Assembly (NCBI RefSeq): GCF_000620165.1
Contig: NZ_JHVN01000002.1
Span: forward strand, 124,001-188,000
From: Anoxybacillus tepidamans PS2
GTDB taxonomy: Bacteria; Bacillota; Bacilli; Bacillales; Anoxybacillaceae
DNA length: 64,000 nt
Reading direction: 5' to 3'
Shown here in pieces: positions 1-11,503 of the stretch. The notes under the pieces were generated by a model that searched no databases, was not told where the DNA came from, and worked only from the letters and a program-made list of their open reading frames with translations. The translations under genes were made by a program, and so were the position numbers. The stretch's first letter is position 1; each line of letters starts with the position of its first letter.

Positions 1-446
1 GGCTGTAATCGCGGAAGCGGACGATCATTCAAAAAAGCCCCCTTGCCTTTTCTCGCATAATACAGTTCATCGTTTACGACATCGTACACATAACCAAGCA
101 TTCCAACAGCATTTTCAAAAACACCGATTGAAATTGCAAAGTTTCGCTTTTGATGAATAAAATTCATCGTTCCATCGATCGGATCAATGACCCACACAAC
201 GCCTTCTAGCGCTGATACATCGTCGCCAAACCCCTCTTCTCCAAGCACGCGATGAGTCGGAAACTTCTTTCTGATTCGCTCTATGAAAAATTGTTCAATT
301 TCTTTGTCTACATTCGTTACTAAATCGCTTCGGCTCGATTTTGTTTCAATGGTTAATGTTTGATCGAATGTTTCCTTAATACGCGCGCCCGCTTCTATAA
401 TCCACTGTTGTACGCATTCGTCAATTTGCTCCCAATTTACGCTCAT
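1..446 (-). CDS. suhB: Inositol monophosphatase family protein, N-terminal part (window edge)
   Basis: The first 148 codons of an inositol-1-monophosphatase family enzyme are present; the 3' part lies beyond the window. These Mg-dependent enzymes remove phosphate from inositol phosphate and related sugar phosphates. I can read the metal-binding signatures GEEGFGDD and WVIDPIDGTMNF, the second being the family hallmark. The start ATG at 446 follows an AGGAGG ribosome site. Family and position next to yktA and speA fit B. subtilis suhB (yktC). The exact substrate is not shown by the sequence. Confidence 0.9.
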   Translation of the reverse strand, partial: MSVNWEQIDECVQQWIIEAGARIKETFDQTLTIETKSSRSDLVTNVDKEIEQFFIERIRKKFPTHRVLGEEGFGDDVSALEGVVWVIDPIDGTMNFIHQKRNFAISIGVFENAVGMLGYVYDVVNDELYYARKGKGAFLNDRPLPRLQ

Positions 447-501
447 TTTATTCCTCCTGTTATAAAAATGGTCATAAACATGTATGTATGAATATACAAT
501 T

Positions 502-530
502 AGAATAGTGTGATTTGGCTGATTCGGCAA
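502..530 (-). promoter_or_regulatory. Probable sigma-A promoter of suhB
   Basis: On the minus strand TTGCCG (525-530) and TATTCT (502-507) are separated by 17 bases, about 55 bases before the suhB start. The match to the vegetative consensus is moderate. Confidence 0.45.
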
Positions 531-531
531 G

Positions 532-558
532 AAAAAACGAACCGTAGTGCGTGGTTCG
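532..558 (-). terminator. Rho-independent terminator of the small gene at 573-767
   Basis: On the minus strand CGAACC and GGTTCG form a stem followed by six T, just after the stop codon at 573. Confidence 0.75.
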
Positions 559-572
559 CCATACATGTTTCT

Positions 573-767
573 TTATAGTTGAAGACGCATAAGTTCTTGG
601 CGCAGCCTTTCTAATTTTCGTTTGCATTCTTTTTTCTTTTCTTCATCGTTTTCCATCATCGCCTCGTAAAGAGTGGCTAATTCATAATCGAGCTCGAGCC
701 GAAGCACCGCCATCCGCTTCTCTCCATCCGTCCGTTTTGGTGAATTGACTGTTTTTCTCATCAACAT
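573..767 (-). CDS. Small charged protein of unknown function (YkzI position)
   Basis: This 64-residue product is rich in Glu, Lys and Arg, and its second half is probably one coiled helix (ELDYELATLYEAMMENDEEK onward). It has no signal peptide or membrane segment. I chose ATG 767 because AAGGGG lies five bases upstream; a GTG at 773 and an ATG at 761 are alternatives. It sits between yktA and suhB, where B. subtilis has a small gene called ykzI. I cannot confirm homology from memory, so the function is unknown. Confidence 0.7.
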   Translation of the reverse strand: MLMRKTVNSPKRTDGEKRMAVLRLELDYELATLYEAMMENDEEKKKECKRKLERLRQELMRLQL

Positions 768-891
768 AGGCACCCCTTTCCTTCATCATTGTCGGCCTAA
801 ATCACGAAATTTTCTGATATTTAATGTTTATATATATTTATGTAAGAAAAGGGGGCTATGCAACAAATTTGTGTGTTCGTCTAGTTATTTT

Positions 892-1164
892 TCACTCCAT
901 TCGAATCCAGTCACCATTTTTCGCCTCTTTTGCCTTTTTCACAACATGGTAAGAAGAATAGCCGCTCGCGTTTTCAAATTCATCGCACAGCTTTCTTTCT
1001 TCGCTTTTGCTCGGGACGATTTCCTTAAATCGCCGATACGCGTTCATCAGCTGTTCGCGTTCCATTCCTTTTTCATATACTGTTTCAATTGCTTCAAAAA
1101 ACTTGATTACATCAATAATTTCTTGCGTTGTCCAATCGTATGAAAATGGATACGAATAATCCAA
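892..1164 (-). CDS. yktA: UPF0223 family protein YktA
   Basis: The 90-residue product resembles B. subtilis YktA (UPF0223), a small soluble protein of unknown role. Conserved stretches are [31 protein letters not shown] and [11 protein letters not shown] longer reading from 1194 exists, but a TTG at 1164 lies six bases after GGAGGTG and gives the N-terminus DYSYPF expected of the family. With that start the gene lies 17 bases after the nitronate monooxygenase stop and is probably cotranscribed with it. Confidence 0.85.
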   Translation of the reverse strand: MDYSYPFSYDWTTQEIIDVIKFFEAIETVYEKGMEREQLMNAYRRFKEIVPSKSEERKLCDEFENASGYSSYHVVKKAKEAKNGDWIRME

Positions 1165-1181
1165 AATCTTCACCTCCGCTG

Positions 1182-2141
1182 TTAGTTTGCCCATCTGCTT
1201 CGAATTTGTTCCGCCTCATGAATCATGCGCTCGAACAATTCGGCGACGGTTGGAACATCATGAATGAGCCCCATGACTTGTCCTGCCCAAGCAAATCCTT
1301 CATTTGTTTTTCCTTCATAAATAAATCGACGATTCGCTTCTCCGCTTATGTAATCTTTCAATTGTTCGTACGTTCCGCCTTGTTCTTCAAGCTGCAAAAT
1401 TTTTTCAGTCCACTCATTGGCAATCGCTCTTCCCGGCGCTCCTAAAGTTCGCTTAATCACAACCGTATCGTACTCAGACCCTTTGACTAACATTTCTTTA
1501 TATAGCGGATGAGCGTGAACACATTCTTGCGTTGCAATGAAGCGCGTTCCCATTTCAATGCCCTCCGCTCCAAGCGCTAACGCGGCCATCAATCCTCTTC
1601 CATCTCCGATACCGCCCGATGCGATCACAGGAATGGAAACAGAATCGACTACTTTTGGAATTAACACAAACGTTCCTGTATCATGTTTCCCTAGATGTCC
1701 TCCTCCTTCTTGTCCAACAACCATGACCGCATCAGCACCCAATTCTTCCGCTTTGACTGCCTGACGAACAGCAGCGACAAGAACAAGCTTTTTTACGTTA
1801 ACTCCCTTTAACTGTTCGAAAAACGGCGCAGGATTGCCTCCAGTGACAGATACGACAGGGACTTCCTCTTCAATGGCCACTTCCAACATATGCGAAAATG
1901 GACGACCATGCTGCCCGATCGCAAAGTTGACACCGAATGGTCGGTCTGTCTTATCTTTTACTTTTCTAATCTCGTTGCGCAATGCCTCCGGCGAAGGCAA
2001 CGACATCGCCGTAATTTGCCCCAATCCTCCAGCGTTAGAAACTGCTGCAGCCAAATCAGCATAAGCTAAATAGGCGAGCCCTCCTTGAATAATTGGATAG
2101 TCAATTCCTAACAATTCTGTTACTCTTGTCTTCCATCTCAT
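1182..2141 (-). CDS. Nitronate monooxygenase (NPD family, FMN-dependent)
   Basis: The 319-residue product belongs to the nitronate monooxygenase / 2-nitropropane dioxygenase family, flavoenzymes with a TIM barrel that oxidise alkyl nitronates; some relatives are FabK enoyl reductases. The N-terminal IDYPIIQGG, the central QEGGGHLG and the phosphate-binding [14 protein letters not shown] are typical FMN-site segments. An AGGAGG precedes ATG 2141. There is no fatty-acid gene context here, so I prefer nitronate monooxygenase to FabK. It is divergent from speA and followed closely by yktA. Confidence 0.85.
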   Translation of the reverse strand: MRWKTRVTELLGIDYPIIQGGLAYLAYADLAAAVSNAGGLGQITAMSLPSPEALRNEIRKVKDKTDRPFGVNFAIGQHGRPFSHMLEVAIEEEVPVVSVTGGNPAPFFEQLKGVNVKKLVLVAAVRQAVKAEELGADAVMVVGQEGGGHLGKHDTGTFVLIPKVVDSVSIPVIASGGIGDGRGLMAALALGAEGIEMGTRFIATQECVHAHPLYKEMLVKGSEYDTVVIKRTLGAPGRAIANEWTEKILQLEEQGGTYEQLKDYISGEANRRFIYEGKTNEGFAWAGQVMGLIHDVPTVAELFERMIHEAEQIRSRWAN

Positions 2142-2276
2142 ATGTGATCCCTCCTAATGTATAAGTATAATATGTTTCGAGATTGTTTGCCCGTTTTCCT
2201 GTTTTTCGCCGTTTTTTCTCTAAACTGATTCCAAGCCGTTCAAACCTAAATTTTTATACGATATAAAAATGATTCT

Positions 2277-2304
2277 TTGCAAACTATTAAATAAGTGCTA
2301 TAAT
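2277..2304 (+). promoter_or_regulatory. Sigma-A promoter of speA
   Basis: TTGCAA (2277-2282) and TATAAT (2299-2304) are separated by 16 bases. Transcription would start near 2311, downstream of the in-frame ATG at 2269, which therefore cannot be the start codon. Confidence 0.85.
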
Positions 2305-2346
2305 GCTTTTGTTTTATTTTTATGCAAAAAGAGGTGTGAGGAAGAA

Positions 2347-3819
2347 TTGTCACAGTTTGAAACACCGTTATTTACCGGACTGCTACAACATATGAGAAAA
2401 AATCCGATTCAATTTCATATTCCCGGTCACAAAAAGGGGACCGGAATGGATCCACAATTTCGTGAGTTTATCGGCGAAAACGCTTTGGCGATTGATTTAA
2501 TTAACATCGGTCCTTTAGACGATTTACATCAACCAAAAGGCATGATTAAACGTGCTCAAGAACTGGCGGCCGAAGCTTTCGGGGCCGATTATACATTTTT
2601 TTCTGTGCAAGGAACGAGCGGAGCCATCATGACAATGGTTATGTCCGTCGCGGGACCCGGCGACAAAATTATCGTACCTCGCAACGTTCATAAATCAGTA
2701 ATGTCAGCCATTGTTTTTTCCGGTGCTACACCCATTTTTATACATCCGGAAGTCGATAAAGAACTTGGCATTTCACACGGAATTACACCAGAGGCAGTAG
2801 AAAAAGCGCTCGAGCAGCACCCTGATGCGAAAGGGGTTCTCGTCATCAATCCAACGTACTTCGGAATTGCTGGTGATTTGAAAAAAATTGTTGAAATTGC
2901 CCATGCGCACCATGTTCCTGTTCTTGTTGACGAGGCTCACGGCGTGCATATTCACTTCCATGAAAAACTGCCGCTTTCCGCCATGCAAGCAGGAGCTGAT
3001 ATGGCAGCAACGAGCGTTCACAAACTGGGCGGTTCAATGACACAAAGTTCCGTTTTAAACGTACGTGAAGGGCTTGTTTCCGCAAAACGTGTTCAAGCGA
3101 TTTTAAGCATGTTAACGACGACATCGACTTCATATTTGTTGCTTGCTTCTTTAGATGTCGCCCGCAAACGTTTGGCAACCGAAGGACGTGAACTTGCGGA
3201 AAAAGCGATGCGGCTGGCTGAAGCCGTTCGCGAGCAAATTAATGCAATTCCGCATTTGTATTGTGTCGGCAAAGAAATTTTAGGAACAAAAGCAACATAC
3301 GATTATGACCCGACAAAATTGATTATCTCCGTGAAAGAACTGGGGCTAACCGGATACGATGTTGAAAAATGGTTGCGCGAAATGTACTGCATCGAAGTCG
3401 AGCTATCGGATTTATATAATATTTTATGTATTATTACACCAGGCGATACAGAGAAAGAAACGAACCTGCTAGTAAAAGCTCTTCGCCATTTATCAGAGGA
3501 ATTTAGCCATAAAGCCGACAAAGGCGTCAAACCTAAAGTGTTGCTGCCCGATATTCCTGCTCTTGCACTGACGCCTAGGGACGCCTTTTATTCGGAAACA
3601 GAAGTGGTGCCTTTTGAAGAATCAGCGGGACGGATTATCGCCGAGTTTGTCATGGTTTATCCGCCAGGTATCCCAATCTTTATTCCTGGAGAAATTATTA
3701 CACAAGAAAACTTAAATTATATTAAAAAGAACTTAGAGGTCGGATTGCCTGTTCAAGGGCCGGAAGATGATACGCTACGAACATTGCGCGTCATTAAAGA
3801 GCATAAGCCTATTCAATAA
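2347..3819 (+). CDS. speA: Arginine (Orn/Lys/Arg family) decarboxylase SpeA
   Basis: This 490-residue PLP enzyme matches B. subtilis SpeA (formerly Cad) almost throughout. SpeA decarboxylates arginine to agmatine, the first step of polyamine synthesis. The PLP-lysine segment ATSVHKLGGS, the DEAHGVH motif and the C-terminal IIAEFVMVYPPGIPIFIPGE are visible. I start at TTG 2347, which follows GAGGTGTGAGG and gives SQFETPL, matching the known SpeA N-terminus SQHETPL. An ATG at 2269 in the same frame lies upstream of the promoter's start point. A strong terminator follows the gene. Confidence 0.95.
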   Translation: MSQFETPLFTGLLQHMRKNPIQFHIPGHKKGTGMDPQFREFIGENALAIDLINIGPLDDLHQPKGMIKRAQELAAEAFGADYTFFSVQGTSGAIMTMVMSVAGPGDKIIVPRNVHKSVMSAIVFSGATPIFIHPEVDKELGISHGITPEAVEKALEQHPDAKGVLVINPTYFGIAGDLKKIVEIAHAHHVPVLVDEAHGVHIHFHEKLPLSAMQAGADMAATSVHKLGGSMTQSSVLNVREGLVSAKRVQAILSMLTTTSTSYLLLASLDVARKRLATEGRELAEKAMRLAEAVREQINAIPHLYCVGKEILGTKATYDYDPTKLIISVKELGLTGYDVEKWLREMYCIEVELSDLYNILCIITPGDTEKETNLLVKALRHLSEEFSHKADKGVKPKVLLPDIPALALTPRDAFYSETEVVPFEESAGRIIAEFVMVYPPGIPIFIPGEIITQENLNYIKKNLEVGLPVQGPEDDTLRTLRVIKEHKPIQ

Positions 3820-3823
3820 AAAA

Positions 3824-3850
3824 GACGCAAGCTTGCTTGCGTCTTTTTTA
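3824..3850 (+). terminator. Terminator of speA
   Basis: GACGCAAG and CTTGCGTC form an eight-base-pair stem with a CTTG loop, followed by a T tract, directly after the speA stop. Confidence 0.92.
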
Positions 3851-3861
3851 CAACAACTAAC

Positions 3862-4095
3862 AAAAAAAAACGCATGCTTCTCCCGTTCGCATGCGCTTTT
3901 ATTATTTAAAACCCTTCCCCCATGTTTGACCGTGACTTACTCGTTATCATCCATTTCTTCATGTACACATTCTGTACATTTTCCGTAAAGCGTCGTTACT
4001 TTTTCATCTTCAAAATGCCCGATGGTCGAATTGCACGTTTGACAAACAATCGTACCCATCCCTATAACCCCTTTATAATGATTTAGTGATCGGCT
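3862..4095 (-). ncRNA. sr1: SR1 dual-function small regulatory RNA
   Basis: About 234 bases run from a strong promoter to a strong terminator and enclose the SR1P reading frame. In B. subtilis SR1 base-pairs with ahrC mRNA to block its translation and also encodes SR1P. Its location between pdhD and speA is the same here. The terminator stem pairs 3871-3877 with 3889-3895 and ends in nine T on the minus strand. I did not verify the ahrC-pairing segments because ahrC lies outside the window. Confidence 0.88.
3937..4059 (-). CDS. sr1P: GapA-binding peptide SR1P
   Basis: A 40-residue peptide beginning MGTIVCQTCNSTIGHFEDEK and continuing VTTLYGKC matches SR1P, encoded by the SR1 RNA. In B. subtilis SR1P binds glyceraldehyde-3-phosphate dehydrogenase GapA and promotes its association with RNase J1. 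Four cysteines occur as CQTC and CTEC, suggesting possible metal binding. An AAAGGGG and a GGG lie before ATG 4059. The RNase J1 gene rnjA is also in this window, about 9.5 kb away. Confidence 0.92.
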   Translation of the reverse strand: MGTIVCQTCNSTIGHFEDEKVTTLYGKCTECVHEEMDDNE

Positions 4096-4101
4096 AATTC
4101 A

Positions 4102-4150
4102 ATAATAATATATCACATTTCGATTGTCAATAAACAAATTGTATGTCACA
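4102..4150 (-). promoter_or_regulatory. SR1 promoter with two CcpN-type boxes
   Basis: On the minus strand TTGACA (4125-4130) and TATTAT (4102-4107) are separated by 17 bases. TGTGATATATT (4107-4117, inside the spacer) and TGTGACATACA (4140-4150, upstream) each match the published CcpN consensus TRTGHYATAYW at every position. CcpN represses SR1, gapB and pckA on glucose in B. subtilis. CcpN control here is inferred from these matches. Confidence 0.85.
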
Positions 4151-4169
4151 TTTATTTTTTGTTACATAC

Positions 4170-4197
4170 AAAAAACGGGCATCATCGCCCGTTTTTT
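4170..4197 (-). terminator. Terminator of the DUF3055 gene
   Basis: AAAAAACGGGC and GCCCGTTTTTT form a symmetric hairpin just after the stop at 4207. It would work on either strand and separates this gene from the SR1 promoter. Confidence 0.85.
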
Positions 4198-4206
4198 GCC
4201 ATATTT

Positions 4207-4509
4207 TTAATATTCATATTCGGGATGTAATGCTGTTGCTGGAATGACATCGGAGAAAAATTCAGCTAGATCAGCAGCCTGTTCCTCCGTATCAATTCGG
4301 AACATACGCTGCAAATATTCGTGGTTTTCTACATCTTTTGGATCGAGGAGAGTGGAGCGGCCTGTTTGCATGCAAATCACAAGAGGTTTGCCAAAAAACA
4401 TATTTGTGTACACGATACCGAAATCATAGCGCGTATCTTTTGTAGTAAATCCGACGAACCGCACTTTCACCTTTTCGTAATCGTCATACAGCTTTTCAAA
4501 TAAATTCAT
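4207..4509 (-). CDS. DUF3055 family protein
   Basis: This 100-residue soluble protein fits the DUF3055 family of Bacillales, which has no assigned function. Recognisable segments are NLFEKLYDDYEKVKVRFVGF, YDFGIVYTNMFFGKPLVIC and MQTGRSTLLDPKDV. I chose ATG 4509, preceded by AAGGGGGGAG; a longer reading to 4575 has no ribosome site and an unlikely hydrophobic extension. It ends in its own terminator, so it is probably monocistronic. Confidence 0.8.
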   Translation of the reverse strand: MNLFEKLYDDYEKVKVRFVGFTTKDTRYDFGIVYTNMFFGKPLVICMQTGRSTLLDPKDVENHEYLQRMFRIDTEEQAADLAEFFSDVIPATALHPEYEY

Positions 4510-4618
4510 AAGCTCCCCCCTTGAAAATATACTGAATTTTATTATAATTCTAATATGTTTTAAAATCAATAGCAAAAATTTTTCAACAATGTTACAATGA
4601 GGATAGAGGTGAGCGTTA

Positions 4619-5035
4619 ATGTCTACTCATGCATACATAAAGCTGACTTCAGCATCAAAACAAAAAACGATTACATTAGAAGAGGTAAAAAAACTGTTCT
4701 TTTTGTATCAAGAAATGATAAAAAAAACAGGAGAACAGCTAGGTTGGCAATATGAAGAGGCAGCTTTTCCTTATAAAATTGTGGAAACAGATGATGCTAA
4801 AGGACAATGGTTTTATTTAAAAGGAACAAACGAACGTTACCACACAATCATTATTGGTGTCGGACAAGAGTACAACGAAACTGAAGAAACATCGTTTATC
4901 CAAGTCACTCTTCCAAACGGATCTACTCATGGTGATAAAGGAAAAGCGAACGAATTTTGCAAGTTTCTTGCCAAAAAATTAGAAGGTGAACTTCATTTAT
5001 TTAACGGGCGAATCATGTATTTCTATAAGCGATAG
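4619..5035 (+). CDS. DUF1885-type protein
   Basis: This 138-residue protein appears to belong to the DUF1885 family of Bacillaceae, of unknown function. Typical segments are AYIKLTSASKQKTITLEEV, GWQYEEAAFPYKI and the C-terminal LEGELHLFNGRIMYFYKR. It has no signal peptide or membrane segment. GAGGTGAGCG precedes ATG 4619. It is flanked by its own terminator. The family assignment is from memory of the sequence pattern. Confidence 0.75.
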   Translation: MSTHAYIKLTSASKQKTITLEEVKKLFFLYQEMIKKTGEQLGWQYEEAAFPYKIVETDDAKGQWFYLKGTNERYHTIIIGVGQEYNETEETSFIQVTLPNGSTHGDKGKANEFCKFLAKKLEGELHLFNGRIMYFYKR

Positions 5036-5056
5036 CATACAGGCTATCGTTTTTTT
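5030..5056 (+). terminator. Terminator of the DUF1885 gene
   Basis: CGATAGC and GCTATCG form a stem with a six-base loop followed by seven T. The T tract overlaps the stop codon of the convergent membrane-protein gene at 5055. Confidence 0.85.
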
Positions 5057-5294
5057 ATAATGTTTCCCATATAAAATGTTGACAACTGAAATAAATCACT
5101 GCTGTACATAGCGTCGTCATAATGGCTTTTCGCGTTCGTAATCCTATTTTTCGCGCAAGCAAAAAAGCGAGATATAAAAAGATGCAAAGCAACATCCCCC
5201 GAAACAGCGGGCGATCGCGGCCAGACAGCCATTCAATCAGCGAAAAGCTGCTCCAAATCATCATCTGCAATAGAAAAACAATGTACTCCTTCAT
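5055..5294 (-). CDS. Small membrane protein of unknown function
   Basis: The 79-residue product has three hydrophobic stretches (about residues 4-22, 31-47 and 58-74) separated by short basic loops, so it is probably an integral membrane protein. I recognise no family. AAAGGGGA lies before ATG 5294. It is convergent with the DUF1885 gene. A shorter reading in another frame (5044-5232) has no ribosome site. Confidence 0.6.
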   Translation of the reverse strand: MKEYIVFLLQMMIWSSFSLIEWLSGRDRPLFRGMLLCIFLYLAFLLARKIGLRTRKAIMTTLCTAVIYFSCQHFIWETL

Positions 5295-5450
5295 TGGACG
5301 ATCCCCTTTTATCTTTTACCATAACGATATGAGCCAATGAAGAAATTTAGTAGCAATAAATCCTACTTATTCACGATCCATATTATTTCATTTGACAAAT
5401 ACGGAGTAGTAGAGTTGGGATCGGGCCATTTCAAGAAGTCTTTATTGCAC

Positions 5451-5505
5451 AATAAATAAAACAAAAGGATATCCCGTGTTGGGATATCCTTTTGTTTTAT
5501 TTATT
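5451..5505 (-). terminator. Terminator of the pdh operon (25-bp perfect inverted repeat)
   Basis: Arms 5451-5475 and 5481-5505 are perfectly complementary over 25 bases with a GTGTT loop. The hairpin core is GGATATCCC/GGGATATCC, flanked by A-rich and T-rich ends that allow termination on both strands. It includes the pdhD stop codon at 5497-5499. Confidence 0.9.
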
Positions 5506-6909
5506 AATAATGTGAATCGGGCTTCCAAGGACCACTTCAGCTGTTTCCATTGCAATTTCCCCTAGCGTAGGGTGAGCGTGGATCGTCATTGCGATGTCTT
5601 CAGCTGTCATACCAGCTTCAATCGCAAGACCAAGCTCTGCAATCATGTCGGAAGCATTCGGTCCCACGATTTGCGCCCCAATAATGACTCCATCGTCTTT
5701 ACGTACAACAAGCTTCATAAAACCATCCGCATCGTTCAATGCAAGCGCGCGTCCGTTTGCCGCAAATGGGAATTTCGCCGTTGTCACTTCGATGCCTTCG
5801 TCTTTTGCTTGTTTTTCAAAATATCCGACAGAAGCGCATTCTGGATCAGAGAACACAACGGCTGGAATCGCTAAATAATCAATTTCAGCTGGGTGTCCTG
5901 CAATTGCCTCCGCTGCTACTTTCCCTTCATAAGAGGCTTTATGTGCAAGAGGCGGTCCTTGAACAATGTCGCCAATCGCATAAATATTTGGTACGCTCGT
6001 ACGGCACTGTTTGTCGATTTCAATCAAGCCGCGTTCATTCATTTTAACGCCTACTTGTTCAAGACCAAGCTCGTCCGTGTTCGGACGGCGACCGACTGTC
6101 ACAAGTACGTAATCGGCATCGATTGTTTTCGTTTCGCCCTTTACTTCAAATGTGACGGTTACACCATCTTCACGCTCTTCTACACCTTTAGCAAGCGCGT
6201 TTGTAAAAATCTCCACACCTTTTTTCTTTAGACGGCGTTTTACAATCGCGCTCATTTGTTTTTCAAAACCAGACAAAATTTCATCTGCGCCTTCAAGAAT
6301 GGTTACTTTTGTTCCAAAATTCGCATACGCTGTTCCTAATTCCGTACCGATATATCCGCCACCGATAACGACCATCGATCCTGGAATTTCAGGCAAGTTC
6401 AATGCTCCTGTTGAGTTCAGAACGCGCTTTGAAAACTTAAATGCTGGAAGTTCGATTGGACGAGAACCCGTTGCAATAATGGCGTTTTTAAATTTATACG
6501 TTTGCGCGCTGTTTTCCGTCATCACGCGCACCGTATTGGCGTCGACAAAGTACGCTTCCCCGCGAACAATCTCTACTTTATTTCCTTTTAAAAGACCTTC
6601 TACGCCACCCGTTAACTTCTTCACAACACTTGCTTTCCACTCTTGCACTTTTGCAAAATCAACCGTTACATTTTCCGCTTTAATTCCCATATCATCGGAG
6701 TGCTTTGCTGTTTCATAACGATGAGCTGCGGAAATTAACGCTTTTGATGGAATACATCCAACGTTTAAGCAAACCCCACCGAGGTTCTCTTTTTCAACGA
6801 TTGTCACTTTTTGACCTAATTGTGCCGCGCGAATAGCCGCCACATACCCACCAGGTCCTGCGCCAACGACGAGAGTTTCCGTTTCAATTGCAAAATCACC
6901 GACTACCAT
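5497..6909 (-). CDS. pdhD: Dihydrolipoamide dehydrogenase, E3 of pyruvate dehydrogenase
   Basis: This 470-residue FAD enzyme reoxidises the dihydrolipoyl groups of the E2 core and passes electrons to NAD. The FAD-binding [12 protein letters not shown] is near residue 14, the redox disulfide is in [15 protein letters not shown], the NAD-binding [10 protein letters not shown] is near residue 187, and the C-terminal HAHPTLGE carries the His-Glu pair. It is close to the known G. stearothermophilus E3 along its full length. It lies five bases after pdhC and ends the operon. Confidence 0.97.
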   Translation of the reverse strand: MVVGDFAIETETLVVGAGPGGYVAAIRAAQLGQKVTIVEKENLGGVCLNVGCIPSKALISAAHRYETAKHSDDMGIKAENVTVDFAKVQEWKASVVKKLTGGVEGLLKGNKVEIVRGEAYFVDANTVRVMTENSAQTYKFKNAIIATGSRPIELPAFKFSKRVLNSTGALNLPEIPGSMVVIGGGYIGTELGTAYANFGTKVTILEGADEILSGFEKQMSAIVKRRLKKKGVEIFTNALAKGVEEREDGVTVTFEVKGETKTIDADYVLVTVGRRPNTDELGLEQVGVKMNERGLIEIDKQCRTSVPNIYAIGDIVQGPPLAHKASYEGKVAAEAIAGHPAEIDYLAIPAVVFSDPECASVGYFEKQAKDEGIEVTTAKFPFAANGRALALNDADGFMKLVVRKDDGVIIGAQIVGPNASDMIAELGLAIEAGMTAEDIAMTIHAHPTLGEIAMETAEVVLGSPIHIINK

Positions 6910-6914
6910 TCGTT

Positions 6915-8240
<1,326 letters not shown>

Positions 8241-8251
8241 TTAGCATATTT

Positions 8252-8275
8252 GAGGAGGAAACACGTTTCCTCCTC
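8252..8275 (-). promoter_or_regulatory. Hairpin between pdhB and pdhC
   Basis: GAGGAGGAAA and TTTCCTCCTC form a 10-base-pair stem with a CACG loop in the 61-base gap between pdhB and pdhC. No T tract follows, so it is more likely a mRNA stability or processing element than a terminator. One arm contains an anti-Shine-Dalgarno-like CCTCCTC. Confidence 0.6.
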
Positions 8276-8280
8276 ACCGG

Positions 8281-9258
8281 TTAGAAACTCATTACTTTTT
8301 TCGCTGCTTCGATGACGTCTTTAAAGTTTGGCAACCAAACCGGCTCTGCTTGCGAGAATGGATAAACTGTATCCGGTGCTGCTACACGCAATACAGGCGC
8401 CTCTAGGCTCAGGATGGCGCGATCGTTAATTTCTGCTACAACATGCGCAGCGATTCCCGCTTGTTTTTGCGCTTCTTGCACAACAATAGCACGGCCTGTT
8501 TTCTCTACTGAGCCGATTATTGTTTCGATATCGAGCGGCTGGACAGTACGCAAATCGACTACTTCCGCTGAAATGCCTTCTTTTTCAAGCTCTGCTGCCG
8601 CTTTTAATGACTCGTGCACCATCGCTCCGTATGTAATAATGGACACGTCTTTTCCTTCGCGTTTAATGTCGGCCTTGCCAATCGGAATTGTATATTCGCC
8701 TTCCGGCACTTCTTGACGGAAGGAACGGTATAGTTTCATATGCTCTAAGAAAATGACTGGATCATTGTCACGAATCGCTGAAATTAACAATCCTTTTGCA
8801 TCGTATGGTGTTGAAGGGATCACGACTTTTAACCCCGGCTGCTGCGTCACTAATCCTTCTAAGCTGTCAGCGTGTAACTCAGGAGTGTGAACACCGCCAC
8901 CAAATGGAGAACGAACAGTGATCGGCATGCTATAGCGTCCGCCTGAACGATAGCGCATACGAGCCATTTGTCCGTTGATGGAATCCATCACCTCGTATAC
9001 AAATCCAAAGAATTGGATTTCAGGGACTGGACGGAAGCCTTGTACAGCTAAACCAACAGCAAGGCCACCGATTCCTGACTCCGCAAGCGGTGTATCAAAT
9101 ACGCGATCTTCGCCAAATTCCGCTTGCAATCCCTCTGTTGCGCGGAACACGCCACCGTTCACCCCAACGTCTTCCCCAAACACTAATACATTTGGATCAT
9201 TTTTCAACTCGATGCGCAACGCATCCGTGATTGCTTGAATCATTGTCATTTGCGCCAT
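8281..9258 (-). CDS. pdhB: Pyruvate dehydrogenase E1 beta subunit
   Basis: The 325-residue E1 beta chain pairs with PdhA to decarboxylate pyruvate with thiamine diphosphate. Typical segments are [15 protein letters not shown] near the N-terminus, the [17 protein letters not shown] loop and the C-terminal transketolase domain with DLRTVQPLD. It starts three bases after the pdhA stop. Full-length match to Bacillaceae E1 beta makes the call firm. Confidence 0.97.
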   Translation of the reverse strand: MAQMTMIQAITDALRIELKNDPNVLVFGEDVGVNGGVFRATEGLQAEFGEDRVFDTPLAESGIGGLAVGLAVQGFRPVPEIQFFGFVYEVMDSINGQMARMRYRSGGRYSMPITVRSPFGGGVHTPELHADSLEGLVTQQPGLKVVIPSTPYDAKGLLISAIRDNDPVIFLEHMKLYRSFRQEVPEGEYTIPIGKADIKREGKDVSIITYGAMVHESLKAAAELEKEGISAEVVDLRTVQPLDIETIIGSVEKTGRAIVVQEAQKQAGIAAHVVAEINDRAILSLEAPVLRVAAPDTVYPFSQAEPVWLPNFKDVIEAAKKVMSF

Positions 9259-9261
9259 GGC

Positions 9262-10753
<1,492 letters not shown>

Positions 10754-11389
10754 CTATTGAAGTTCATTATACAACTTCTTTTTCGCTTCGTTATACTCCT
10801 CTGTATAGTCATTAAACTGATTGTTGGCAGCTACTACTTCTGCATAGACACGATTAATTTTCTCCGTTTGTTTTTGCAGTTGTTCTAACGTAACATTTTC
10901 CTGTTCAAAAAGTCGATAAAGTTCTCTTTCAAGCAATAATGCTTTTTGATAGTGTGTGTACAACGAATCATATGCCGCATACCGCTTTTCCATCACATTG
11001 ATTAAGCGCAGCGCGCATGCCTTAATAGCCGACTCATGTAAACGCTCCGCATTTTCTTTCGCAATTGGTAACATCTTATGAGCTCGCTTGATATTTTCAT
11101 GTTCAGCGTCAATTTCCTTTTCCCTTTTATCAATAATGGTCTGCGCTTCCTTTGAAAGCTCTGCCACTTTATTAAATTGTTTCATTCCTAGCGATGTGAT
11201 TTGGCCGTAAAGAGTGGTCTGCTCGCGTTCCAAACGGACGAGAGTCGCATGATGCTTATTCACTTTATCCTCCAATTTAGCGATTTGTTCAAACGTATCG
11301 ACTACCTGCTGTTCAGGAGCTAATATGCTGCACGATTGCAAAAAAATAAGAGCGAGTAGAAACATCAAAAAGATTTTTGCCGCTTTCAA
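10754..11389 (-). CDS. ykyA: YkyA family lipoprotein, probable cell-wall binding
   Basis: The 211-residue product has a lipoprotein signal peptide with lipobox LQSC (Cys20). The rest is almost entirely helical and charged, probably coiled coil. It matches YkyA, a putative cell-wall-binding lipoprotein that lies next to pdhA in B. subtilis. The start is a TTG at 11389 after AAGGGAATGAGAG. Its role is unknown; it should be anchored on the outer face of the membrane. Confidence 0.85.
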   Translation of the reverse strand: MKAAKIFLMFLLALIFLQSCSILAPEQQVVDTFEQIAKLEDKVNKHHATLVRLEREQTTLYGQITSLGMKQFNKVAELSKEAQTIIDKREKEIDAEHENIKRAHKMLPIAKENAERLHESAIKACALRLINVMEKRYAAYDSLYTHYQKALLLERELYRLFEQENVTLEQLQKQTEKINRVYAEVVAANNQFNDYTEEYNEAKKKLYNELQ

Positions 11390-11503
11390 CTCTCATTCCC
11401 TTCTTTCTTTGCCATTTTTTTCGACCCATATTTACGATAAACGAAAATGTTTGATAGACTGGTTTTATCACGCATATTTATGTATATAAAGGAGTGAAGG
11501 GCG

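Noticed and set aside
745-1143. A plus-strand 132-codon frame
   Set aside because: It lies opposite yktA and has no ribosome site or recognisable protein content.
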